Shown: positions 34,700-42,258 of the stretch, piece by piece | How the letters are laid out: each line of letters opens with the position of its first letter | How positions within the stretch are numbered: position 1 is the stretch's first letter | NCBI GenBank assembly: GCA_903927755.1 | Contig: CAIYOD010000084.1 | Coordinates: 1-44,625, forward strand | Reading direction: 5' to 3' | DNA: 44,625 nt | Origin: an uncultured Thermoleophilia bacterium | Lineage (GTDB): Bacteria; Actinomycetota; Thermoleophilia; UBA2241 | Notes under the pieces: model-generated | Told to the model about the DNA's origin: nothing | The model's input: only the letters and a program-made list of their open reading frames with translations | Databases searched by the model: none | Made by a program: the position numbers and the translations under genes

Positions 34700-34733
34700 G
34701 GCCGGAGCCCAGGGGAGAAGGGTCTGAGGCGCC

Positions 34734-34745
34734 GGGGGATCCCCC
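34734..34745. terminator. GC-rich palindrome after DUF2164 gene
   Basis: GGGGGATCCCCC is self-complementary and lies 35 bases beyond the stop. There is no T-run, so a terminator role is only suggested. Confidence 0.3.
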
Positions 34746-35069
34746 CCGGACCCGGGCGGCTCGTCGCGGCGATCGTCCTCGTGTCTCCGTTCGGCCTCGC
34801 GAAGCTCCCGCCGGCGTTCCTCGTCCGAAAGCGCGGCGGCGCGGACGCTGCGCAGGTGACGCCGGATCTTCATGCGGTGGGTGATCACGGCCAGGGTCTC
34901 CCGCGGAGACGTTAGCAAGGCGTGAGCTTGCCGTCTCGGGAAGGTGAATCCGCCGGGCGCGGCGTCACGCGGGACCCGCTGCACGCTCACGGCTCGCCCA
35001 CACTGCTCTCGTTCGCTGTTCACCGACGCGGTGCAAGCTCCGCTGGAGAATGCAGAGAAGGAGACTCAG

Positions 35070-35246
35070 ATGAGCAAGCACGTCGATCTCGCGTGCACGG
35101 TGTGCACCGAGGAGTTCCTCGTACCGATCGGTGTGTATCGCGCGCACTCGAGCGTGGTGCCCTGCCCTTGCTGCGGCAGCACCGACCTCATTCTGCTCGG
35201 CGTGGTCGAGAGGGGCGAAGACGGCGCCAGCGACGCCGCGGCGTGA
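35070..35246 (+). CDS. Small zinc-ribbon protein
   Basis: A 58-residue protein with two Cys pairs: CTVC near the N-terminus and CPCCG about 22 residues later, in the form of a zinc ribbon. The rest is short strands and an acidic end. AGAAGGAG lies 6 bases before the ATG at 35070; longer upstream starts lack such a site. Such proteins often act as nucleic-acid or protein adaptors, but no function can be assigned. Confidence 0.7.
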   Translation: MSKHVDLACTVCTEEFLVPIGVYRAHSSVVPCPCCGSTDLILLGVVERGEDGASDAAA

Positions 35247-35393
35247 CGCAGGCGGTGTGACTCTCCGTCAGGCCGTGCCGGACGCAGCGTGGCCGACCCG
35301 GGCAGACGGCGCGGGCACCGGACACGAGGGCCTGGACCCATGACAGTGCCTTGTGCTACGTTCGCCGTACCGACTCGAACGGAGGGGTGGATC

Positions 35394-35615
35394 ATGCCGA
35401 GTACGACAACTCCGGGCGTCGCCCTCTGGAAGCGACTGATTGTCGTCGTCTGCGTGCTCGCCGCCGTGGTGCCCGTCATCGTGTGGGCGCCGCTTCCCTG
35501 GCCGCTCTTGTGGATCGCGGTCGTGGTGGTCGTGGTGTGGCTTGTCGACAGACTGCTGGGGCTCCCCAAGGGTTGGTTCTGGCCGGACTGGCGCAATCAG
35601 GCCCGGCCGAGGTAG
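35394..35615 (+). CDS. Small two-helix membrane protein
   Basis: A 73-residue protein with two hydrophobic helices (about 14-31 and 34-50) separated by a short Pro/Trp turn (APLPWPLL) and ending in PKGWFWPDWRNQARPR, rich in Trp and Arg. GGAGGGG upstream fixes ATG 35394. I do not recognise the family. No neighbour gives a clear functional hint; the TetR gene follows after 110 bases. Confidence 0.65.
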   Translation: MPSTTTPGVALWKRLIVVVCVLAAVVPVIVWAPLPWPLLWIAVVVVVVWLVDRLLGLPKGWFWPDWRNQARPR

Positions 35616-35689
35616 AGCGACCTCGGTCCGCAGGTTACGCTCCCTCCGCCGGCGCTGCGCTGGTCGGCAATGTTGCACCCAACAGTAAT

Positions 35690-35707
35690 CTTGCAGAACT
35701 CTGCAAG
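35690..35707. promoter_or_regulatory. TetR operator
   Basis: CTTGCAGAACTCTGCAAG is a perfect 8-bp dyad with a 2-base centre, 18 bases before the TetR start. A TATGCT (35709-35714) follows it directly and could be the -10 of a promoter giving a very short leader. Binding of the TetR product here would block its own transcription. No second copy is visible before the MMPL gene. Confidence 0.65.
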
Positions 35708-35725
35708 TTATGCTAGGGTGCGGAC

Positions 35726-36340
35726 ATGAGCGAGACCACCGGACTCCGCGAACGCAAGAAGGCGCAGACCCGAAGCGCCATCAGCTCGGCTGTGATGCTC
35801 CTCGCCCTCGACCGGGGCCTGGACGCGGTCACGGTCGACGACATCGCCGTCGCGGCCAACGTCTCGGTCCGCACCTTCCACAACTACTTCGGCAGCAAGG
35901 AGGAGGCGCTCATCGCCTCCTGGCGGTCGGAGTTCGAGGTCCACCTCGAGGAGCTGCGCGCGAGGCCTCCGGACGAGCCGATCCTCGTCTCGCTCGAGTG
36001 CGTGCTCGCCGGCATCGCCGCGCGGACCGTCGACCATCCCTTGGACCTGCTCACCCAGAGCGACCTGCTCTGGACGAGCGCCATCATGGCGCACAGCCGG
36101 TCCGTCCTGCTCAACGAGGTGACCCGCATGGTCACCGACGTCGTCGCCGCCAGGACCGGCACCGATGCCGCGTCCGACATCTACCCTCGCCTCGTGACCG
36201 CTGCGGCGATCACGGCGGCCGTGACCGCTTTCGAGTTTGCCGCGACGTGCTCGTCCGGCGAGCAGGGCCCGGAGCACTACATCCACGAGAACTTCGCGCT
36301 GCTGCGCGCCGGCCTCGTGCGCAACGAGTCGGGCCCCTGA
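35726..36340 (+). CDS. TetR family transcriptional regulator
   Basis: A 204-residue DNA-binding repressor. The N-terminal helix-turn-helix is clear: RKKAQTRSAISSAVMLLA, VTVDDIAVAANVSVRTFHNYFGSKEEAL. The C-terminal ligand domain is helical and not specific. It lies 128 bp upstream of, and in the same direction as, the MMPL exporter gene, which it probably controls together with itself through the palindrome at 35690-35707. Ligand unknown, probably a hydrophobic compound exported by the pump. Confidence 0.93.
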   Translation: MSETTGLRERKKAQTRSAISSAVMLLALDRGLDAVTVDDIAVAANVSVRTFHNYFGSKEEALIASWRSEFEVHLEELRARPPDEPILVSLECVLAGIAARTVDHPLDLLTQSDLLWTSAIMAHSRSVLLNEVTRMVTDVVAARTGTDAASDIYPRLVTAAAITAAVTAFEFAATCSSGEQGPEHYIHENFALLRAGLVRNESGP

Positions 36341-36468
36341 CGAGTCCACCGCACGGGACCTGAGCCCCGACCGCTCGCCGTCCCGCGATCCCCGCACGCG
36401 ACACCGTCGCTGCCGCGAGTCTCTACGCGCCCGCGAACGGTCGTCCCACCACACTGGAGTCCCACACA

Positions 36469-39400
36469 ATGGCAGAGTTGCTCTACCGGATCGGCCGCTT
36501 CGCGACCCGGCGACGGGGGACCGTCGTCCTCGTGTGGCTGGCGATTCTCGCCGGCGCCGCCGGCGCGTACGTGTTCGCCGGTGGCTCGACGAACGGCGAG
36601 ATCTCGATCCCCGGTACCCCGACCGCGCAGGTGACGCAACGACTGGAAGCAGCCTTTCCCGAGGCCGCCCAAGGCAGCGGCACGATCGTCTTCCACACCG
36701 AGGACGGCTCGCCCATCAGCGACGCCCAGCAGGCGGCCATCACCGAGCGCATCGCCCAGGCCTCGAAGGTCGACGGCGTGGAGAGCGTTCTCGACCCCTT
36801 CACGGCGCAAGCCGAGCGCGAGGACCAGGCCGCACAGGTCGCCGGCGGGCGGGTGAAGCTCGCCAAGGCGCGCTCCCAGATCGCGGGCGGCCAGGCCAGG
36901 ATCGACCGCGCCAAAGCCAAGCTCGCGGCCGGCCAGGTCAAGCTCGACGCGGCGAAGACGAAGCTGGTGGACGGCCAGGCGCAGCTCACCGCGGCGAAGG
37001 CCAAGCTCCCGGCCGCACAGGCCGAGATCGACGCCGGCCGGGCGGAGCTTGCCCAGGGCCAGGCGAAGCTGGACGCGGGGAAGAAGAAGCTCGCCGCCGG
37101 CCAGGCGCAGCTCGACGCGGCGAAGCGGAAGCTCGCGGCCGGCCAGGCGCAGCTCAACGCCGGCAAGGCCCAGCTCGTCGCCCAGCAGGCCCAGCTCGAC
37201 GCCGCCATCGCGCAGGCGAAGCAGGACGGCACGTACGACCAGATGGCGGCCCAGTTCGCCGCCGCGCAGGCGCAGATCGACGCCGGCATGGCGCAGATCA
37301 CGGCCAACCAGGCCGAGCTCGACGCCGGCAGAGCCACGATCGCCGGCAAGCAGCGGCAGCTCGACGCCGGCAAGGCGACCCTCGCGAAGAGCCAGGCCAA
37401 GCTCGACGCCGGCACGGCGAAGCTCGCGACGGGCCAGGCCCAGCTTGACGCGGGCCGGGCGACGATCGCGGCGAACCAGGCCAAGCTCGCCGCCGGCCGG
37501 GCCACCATCAAGGAGAAGCAGGCCGCGATCCGCAGCGGCCGGGCGACCATCCGCGACAAGCAGGCAGAGCTCGACGCCGCGCCCTCGAAGCTGGCGATCG
37601 AGACCAAGAAGCTCGAGGCCGGCGCCGCCCTGCTCGACCTCGCGTCCGGCATCCGGCTCGTCTCCGATGACGGCAGCGCCGCGATCGCCATGGTGTCGTT
37701 CACGGACCTGCAGATGGCTGTGACGCAAGCCACGAAGGACGCGCTCGTCGCCGCCTTCGAAGACGCGCCCGTCGACGGCGTCTCGGTCGGCTTCTCCTCC
37801 ACCATCGCGAACGAGGTGCCGACCGTCGTGGGTCCGAAGGAGCTCGCCGGCCTGGTGCTCGCGGCGATCGTCCTCTTCGCTCTGCTGGGCACGCTGGTCG
37901 CTGCCGGGCTGCCGATCCTGACCGCGCTCATCGGCGTGGGGATCGCGACGCTCGGTGCGCTCTCGCTCTCGAGCGTGCTCGACATGATCTCTGTGACCCC
38001 GGTCCTCGGCATCATGCTGGGGCTGGCGGTCGGCATCGACTACGCGCTGTTCATCGTCAACCGGCACCGCCGGCAGCTCCGGGAGGGGTACTCGGTCGAG
38101 GAGTCGATCGCGCTCGCGAACGGCACCTCGGGCAATGCCGTGGTCTTCGCCGGGGCGACGGTCATCATCGCTCTCGTCGCGCTCAACGTGACGGGTATCC
38201 CGTTCCTCGGCCTGATGGGCAGTGTCGGCGCGGCGGCCGTCGCCATCGCCGTGCTCATCGCGGTCACTCTCACGCCTGCGCTCCTCTCCTTCGCCGGGAT
38301 GCGTGTGATGCGCCGCAAGGAGAAGGCCCGGATCGAGACCGGCGTTCACGCCGCGCCGGCGCCGGCCGAGCCGCTGCCGACCTGGCGTGCCCTCGGCCAG
38401 GTGGTCGTCGGCATCGCCGTCCTCCTCCTGATCGCCCTCCCCGCCGCCTCGATGCGGCTCGGGCTCCCCGACGGCTCGACCGAGCCCCCCGACTCCACGC
38501 AGTACCGCTCCTACAGCACCATCGCCGACAAGTTCGGCGAGGGCCAGAACGGCACGCTCCTCGTGATCGCGGACCTGCCGGCGGGGACCACGGACGACGA
38601 GCTGCTCGATCATCAGGTCCAGGTCGCGACGGCGCTCGCGGCGCTCGACAGTGTGTCGGCGGTCGCGCCGGTCCTGACCTCAGACGATCATGCCATCGTC
38701 GCCTTCCAGGTCGTGCCGACGGAGGGGCCGACGAGCGTCTCCACCGAGCAACTCGTGACCGACATCCGGGCTGCCTCGCCGCTGCCGGGCGGCATCGCCC
38801 TGGGCGTCGCGGGCCAGACGAGCGCCGGGATCGACATCTCGCAGAAGCTCGCGGATGCGCTCCCGGTCTACCTAGCGGTCGTGATGGGGCTCTCGCTCGT
38901 GATCATGATCCTTGTCTTCCGCTCGCTCCTCGTCCCGCTCGTCGCCACCGGCGGCTTCGCCCTCTCGCTGTTCGCCGCGCTCGGCGGCGCCGTCGCGATC
39001 TATCAGTGGGGATGGCTGGGTGGGGTGTTCGGGGTCTCGAACCCCGGTCCGATCCTGAACTTCCTGCCGACCATGCTGGCCGGCATCCTCTTCGGCCTGG
39101 CGATGGACTACACCCTGTTCCTGGCCTCGGGCATGCGCGAGGCGTACGCCCACGGGGCGCCGGCACGCACGGCGGTCGTCCTCGGCTTCAAGTCGGGGCG
39201 GGCTGTCGTGAGCGCGGCGGCGATCATCATGGTCTCGGTGTTCGGCGGGTTCGTGTTCTCGGACAGCGCGATGATCCGGCCGATCGGCTTCGCTCTCGCG
39301 TTCGGCGTGCTCGTGGACGCGTTCGTGGTCCGCATGGTGATCCTGCCGGGGCTGATGCACCTGCTGGGCGATCGCGCCTGGTGGTTGCCCGGCTGGCTCG

Positions 39401-39534
39401 ACCGCATCATCCCGAACGTCGATGTCGAGGGCGCCGCCCTCGAGCGCAAGCACCCGCATGTGGCCGGTGTGACGCCCGAGGAGCCGCACGCCGATCCCGC
39501 GCCCGGGAAGCCCGAAGCAGCACTGGCCGACTGA
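36469..39534 (+). CDS. MMPL/RND family exporter with long heptad-repeat insertion
   Basis: Proton-driven membrane exporter of lipids or drugs, 1021 aa. Plan: helix 1 (about 18-38), first extracytoplasmic domain, helices 2-6 (about 460-620), second domain (about 650-790), then helices 8-12 to about 970, with a hydrophilic tail. The proton-relay region in the MMPL family corresponds to GLAVGIDYALFIVNRHRRQ and GLAMDYTLFLASGMREA. Between residues 126 and 388 is an insertion of about 37 heptads such as AGQAQLD-AGKAQLV, interrupted once near KQDGTYDQ (251-258); it should form two long helices packed as a coiled coil outside the membrane. Preceded by TetR; a FUSC-like gene follows 169 bp later. Substrate unknown. 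Confidence 0.93.
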   Translation: MAELLYRIGRFATRRRGTVVLVWLAILAGAAGAYVFAGGSTNGEISIPGTPTAQVTQRLEAAFPEAAQGSGTIVFHTEDGSPISDAQQAAITERIAQASKVDGVESVLDPFTAQAEREDQAAQVAGGRVKLAKARSQIAGGQARIDRAKAKLAAGQVKLDAAKTKLVDGQAQLTAAKAKLPAAQAEIDAGRAELAQGQAKLDAGKKKLAAGQAQLDAAKRKLAAGQAQLNAGKAQLVAQQAQLDAAIAQAKQDGTYDQMAAQFAAAQAQIDAGMAQITANQAELDAGRATIAGKQRQLDAGKATLAKSQAKLDAGTAKLATGQAQLDAGRATIAANQAKLAAGRATIKEKQAAIRSGRATIRDKQAELDAAPSKLAIETKKLEAGAALLDLASGIRLVSDDGSAAIAMVSFTDLQMAVTQATKDALVAAFEDAPVDGVSVGFSSTIANEVPTVVGPKELAGLVLAAIVLFALLGTLVAAGLPILTALIGVGIATLGALSLSSVLDMISVTPVLGIMLGLAVGIDYALFIVNRHRRQLREGYSVEESIALANGTSGNAVVFAGATVIIALVALNVTGIPFLGLMGSVGAAAVAIAVLIAVTLTPALLSFAGMRVMRRKEKARIETGVHAAPAPAEPLPTWRALGQVVVGIAVLLLIALPAASMRLGLPDGSTEPPDSTQYRSYSTIADKFGEGQNGTLLVIADLPAGTTDDELLDHQVQVATALAALDSVSAVAPVLTSDDHAIVAFQVVPTEGPTSVSTEQLVTDIRAASPLPGGIALGVAGQTSAGIDISQKLADALPVYLAVVMGLSLVIMILVFRSLLVPLVATGGFALSLFAALGGAVAIYQWGWLGGVFGVSNPGPILNFLPTMLAGILFGLAMDYTLFLASGMREAYAHGAPARTAVVLGFKSGRAVVSAAAIIMVSVFGGFVFSDSAMIRPIGFALAFGVLVDAFVVRMVILPGLMHLLGDRAWWLPGWLDRIIPNVDVEGAALERKHPHVAGVTPEEPHADPAPGKPEAALAD
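36844..37632 (+). repeat. Repeat region coding for heptad coiled coil in MMPL
   Basis: About 790 bases code for residues 126-388, built from a 7-residue unit (A-G-x-A-x-L-D/A). At the DNA level, GGCCAGGCGCAGCTCGACGC-like segments recur at 21- or 42-base spacing. Such repeats can expand or contract by slipped pairing, so length may differ among strains. Confidence 0.85.
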
Positions 39535-39703
39535 TCACCACACGTCGGCGGCGGGCGCTCATCGCCAGAGCCTTCCGCCGGCGAGGCCACGTTCTCCTGC
39601 CCTGTGGAGAGGTCCAACGCTGACTCACGCGCGCGCTTGGGCATATTCGGGACCACCATCAGGTTGACTGCCGAGGGCGGTCGAGGCAGCGAAGGGACGA
39701 GGC

Positions 39704-40756
39704 ATGAGCCGACTGGCGAAGGTGTTCGCGCTCGACCGCAAGGGACTCAACCTGCCGCGGGGTCTGGAGATCGCCGGCGTCCTGGTGGCGCTGGGGGCGC
39801 TCCTGGTCGCACTCGACCGCGAAGCGTACGTGCTCACCTTCGTCTTCGCCGTCCTCTTCGCGGCGCTGAGCGACCCCGGCGGCGCGTTCGCCTACCGGAC
39901 GCAGCGGATGGTCCTGTACGGGGTGATCGGGGCGCTGCTCACCGCCCTGGGGTTCGGCATCGGCGGCGGGCCCTGGGGACTGGTCGTGGCGGCCGCCTTC
40001 GTCGTCACCCTGCTGGGCGGACTGGCCGTGAAGTACGGTCTGCACCGGTTCGTCGGTGGCATGCTGCTCAACGCCTGGTTTCTCATCGCGATCGCCATGC
40101 CGGCTCCGTACAAGCTCGACGGCATCCAGACCGTCGCCTGGAAGCAGGCCGTGGCCTGGCTCGTCGCCTCTGCCATCTGGATCGCCCTCACCGGCGTCTT
40201 GTGGCTGGTGCGCGGGCGCAAACCGCGCCCGCAGTGGATCGCCGAGATCCCCGGCTCCACCGCCGCAGTCAGGCTGACCCGCCCGGTGGTCCTGTTCGCG
40301 CTGATCCGCGCCGTCGCCGTGGCGATCGCGGTGGCCATCGCCTTCGGTCTGGACGTCCCGAACGCAGACTGGATACCCATCGCCACCTTCGTCGCCATGA
40401 AGGGCAGCCTGCAGCAGACCGCGCTGGTCGCCGAGCAGCGCGTGGCCGGAGCTTTGCTCGGCGCCGCGCTGGCCGCCCTCTTCCTGGTGACGGTCCACGA
40501 CAAGCACGCCCTGGAGGCGGTGATCATCCTGCTGGCCGTCGTGGCCGCCTCGATCCGCACCGTGAACTACGCCCTCTACTGCGCCGCCATCGCCGCGTTC
40601 GTCCTCATCGCCATGGACCTGCCGCACCCGACGGACTTCGCCGACGAGGGACGGCGGGTGCTCTTCACGCTCATCGGCGTGGGCATCGGCGTCCTCGTCA
40701 TGCTGCTCGCGACCGTGCTCCAGAAGCATCCGGGAAAGTCCCAGAGCCTTGACTAG
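39704..40756 (+). CDS. FUSC-like membrane protein
   Basis: Integral membrane protein of 350 aa with about ten helices in two blocks (about 20-130 and 150-345), separated by a basic cytoplasmic stretch (RGRKPRPQWI). The second block has the pattern of the fusaric-acid-resistance/aromatic-acid-exporter superfamily, for example ADWIPIATFVAMKGS-x-QQT followed by EQRVAGALLGAALAALF. It is shorter than typical FUSC proteins and lacks the large cytoplasmic domain. GAGG just before ATG 39704 may be its ribosome site. Position after the MMPL pump suggests export, but this is inference. Confidence 0.8.
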   Translation: MSRLAKVFALDRKGLNLPRGLEIAGVLVALGALLVALDREAYVLTFVFAVLFAALSDPGGAFAYRTQRMVLYGVIGALLTALGFGIGGGPWGLVVAAAFVVTLLGGLAVKYGLHRFVGGMLLNAWFLIAIAMPAPYKLDGIQTVAWKQAVAWLVASAIWIALTGVLWLVRGRKPRPQWIAEIPGSTAAVRLTRPVVLFALIRAVAVAIAVAIAFGLDVPNADWIPIATFVAMKGSLQQTALVAEQRVAGALLGAALAALFLVTVHDKHALEAVIILLAVVAASIRTVNYALYCAAIAAFVLIAMDLPHPTDFADEGRRVLFTLIGVGIGVLVMLLATVLQKHPGKSQSLD

Positions 40757-40766
40757 TGTGGCATCA

Positions 40767-40795
40767 TAATCAAGGTTAATCCGTAACCTTGATTA
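40767..40795. promoter_or_regulatory. 29-bp palindrome before the Fic gene
   Basis: TAATCAAGGTTA (40767-40778) and TAACCTTGATTA (40784-40795) are perfect 12-base inverted repeats with a 5-base centre. The right arm runs into the AAGGAG ribosome site of the Fic gene. The left arm overlaps CATAAT (40765-40770), a -10-like element. It is strikingly A/T-rich for this genome and is likely an operator; the Fic protein has its own winged-helix domain that might bind it. Confidence 0.7.
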
Positions 40796-40805
40796 AGGAG
40801 TCGAT

Positions 40806-42077
40806 GTGGCCAGGGTCATCAAGCGCCACTGGGTCAGCGACGCGGGCTCCGGTCTGCCGCGCAAGGATCGCCGCTCCTGTGACTACGAGGCCTATCTGCC
40901 CGATTGGTTGGTCGACCGTGAGGTCGTTCTCGATGGGCGAGTCGCCGCCGACGTCAGCGAAGCCGAAGCCGCCTTGGTGCGCTTCGGCCTCGAGGCGGGT
41001 GCTCTGGCCGACAGTGACGCGCTCGCACGCCTGCTGCTGCGCACGGAATCGGTCGCCTCCTCACGCATCGAGGGACTCGAGATCGGCGCCCGGCGCCTGC
41101 TTCACGCCGACGCTGAGCGCAGGCTGGGCGAACGGGCTCGCGACGTGACCGCGGCCGAAGTGCTCGGCAACATCGACGCCATGCTCTTCGCGATCGAGAG
41201 CGTCGGCGAGGGCGACCGCATCTCGGTCGATCTGCTCCTGGAAATCCATCGCCGCCTGCTGCTCGGCACGCGCCTCGAGATGCACGGTGGCCAGCTGCGC
41301 GACGAGCAGAACTGGATCGGAGGCTCGTCCTTCAACCCCTGCTCGGCCGAGTACGTGCCGCCGCCGCCGGAGGCGGTCCCGGACCTCGTCGCCGACCTGT
41401 GCGACTTCTGCAACGACGATTCGCTGCCGGCCGTCGCCCAGGCCGCGATCGCTCACGCTCAGTTCGAGACCATCCACCCGTTCGTCGATGGCAATGGGCG
41501 CGTGGGACGCGCGCTGATCCACCTGGTCTTGCGGCGTCGAAGCGTGGTCTCGCGGGTCCTGCCGCCGGTCTCGCTGATCCTGGCGACCTGGGCTCAGGAG
41601 TATGGAGACGCACTGACCGGGACGCGGTACCGGGGAGCGGCGTCCTCACGCGTCGCCCGGGAGGGCCAGGACCGCTGGGTCGGGCTCTTCGCGACCGCCC
41701 TCAAGCGGGCGGTCGCCGACGCTGACGCCTTCGAGGAGCGGGTCCAGCTGCTGGAGCTCACCTGGCGCAAGCGGCTCGGCCGCGTGCGCACCGACTCGGC
41801 CGCCGACCTGCTCCTTCGCCGACTGCCCGGCGCCCCGATCCTCACGGTGCAGAGCGCCGCCGATCTGATCGGTCGCAGCACCCAGGCGACCAACCAGGCG
41901 ATCGCTCGCCTCACGGAGGCCAAAGTGCTTTCGCAGACCACGGTGGGCAAGCGCAACCGCGCCTTCGAGGCGCCGGAGGTGATCCGTACCTTCACAGCCC
42001 TCGAGCGGCAACTCGCCAGCCCCTCTGGGGACACGCGCACGGCGCCACCGACGCGCCGGGTGCCGCGCGGCTGCTGA
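40806..42077 (+). CDS. Fic family protein with C-terminal winged helix
   Basis: Protein of 423 aa with a Fic domain that transfers a nucleotide, most often AMP, to target hydroxyl groups. The active-site motif HPFVDGNGRVGR (224-235) is intact, with the general-base His224. An N-terminal inhibitory helix is present: SSRIEG (85-90) fits the S/T-x3-E-G/N motif whose Glu blocks ATP, so this is a self-inhibited (class II) member. Residues about 345-400 form a winged helix (LTVQSAADLIGRSTQATNQAIARLTEAK), as in many Fic proteins with a DNA-binding end. GTG 40806 follows AAGGAG by 5 bases. Autoregulation through the palindrome upstream is plausible. Target unknown. Confidence 0.92.
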   Translation: MARVIKRHWVSDAGSGLPRKDRRSCDYEAYLPDWLVDREVVLDGRVAADVSEAEAALVRFGLEAGALADSDALARLLLRTESVASSRIEGLEIGARRLLHADAERRLGERARDVTAAEVLGNIDAMLFAIESVGEGDRISVDLLLEIHRRLLLGTRLEMHGGQLRDEQNWIGGSSFNPCSAEYVPPPPEAVPDLVADLCDFCNDDSLPAVAQAAIAHAQFETIHPFVDGNGRVGRALIHLVLRRRSVVSRVLPPVSLILATWAQEYGDALTGTRYRGAASSRVAREGQDRWVGLFATALKRAVADADAFEERVQLLELTWRKRLGRVRTDSAADLLLRRLPGAPILTVQSAADLIGRSTQATNQAIARLTEAKVLSQTTVGKRNRAFEAPEVIRTFTALERQLASPSGDTRTAPPTRRVPRGC

Positions 42078-42095
42078 TCGCGCCGATTTCCGGCC

Positions 42096-42165
42096 GGAGG
42101 AGTGATGCAGGACTCGAACCAGCGACCGGCTGATCATGAGTCGGCGGCTTCTGCCGACCGCCAGG
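42096..42165 (-). pseudogene. tRNA-like remnant (3' part, CAT anticodon-like)
   Basis: Read on the minus strand, the segment resembles a tRNA from the D arm to the acceptor end: D-loop-like GTCGGCAGA, anticodon stem-loop with CTCATGA (42134-42140), five-base variable loop CGGTC, T-loop GGTTCGAGTCC and a 3' acceptor strand ATCACTC. It has one mismatch in each of the anticodon and T stems, and the 5' acceptor strand (expected GAGTGAT) is missing. The 3' end is TCC, not CCA. It is therefore not a working tRNA. A 3' half-tRNA is what an integrative element can leave behind. Confidence 0.4.
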
Positions 42166-42258
42166 GCGGGCGCAGACCCGTGGTAGTGTCGTCACCCCCC
42201 ACGGGGCCTCCCGCCTTGCTGCGGCAAGAGTGCGGACCACTGCGAGCAAGGAGCGAGC

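Noticed and set aside
34700..34873. Minus-strand start MKIRRHLRSVRAAALSDEE with a coding-like first 40 residues
   Set aside because: No ribosome binding site, and the frame has no stop until it has run antisense through the whole DUF2164 gene. It may be a decayed gene, but the evidence is too weak.
36277..38613. 778-codon open frame antisense to the MMPL gene with leucine-rich repeats
   Set aside because: The repeats are the complement of the heptad-coding DNA; the sense frame has clear membrane helices and MMPL motifs.
42166..42258. Small hairpins before the OYE gene considered as a riboswitch
   Set aside because: Only short stems (CTTGC-TGCG-GCAAG and CCGTGG/CCACGG) are seen, with no known aptamer pattern or terminator arrangement.
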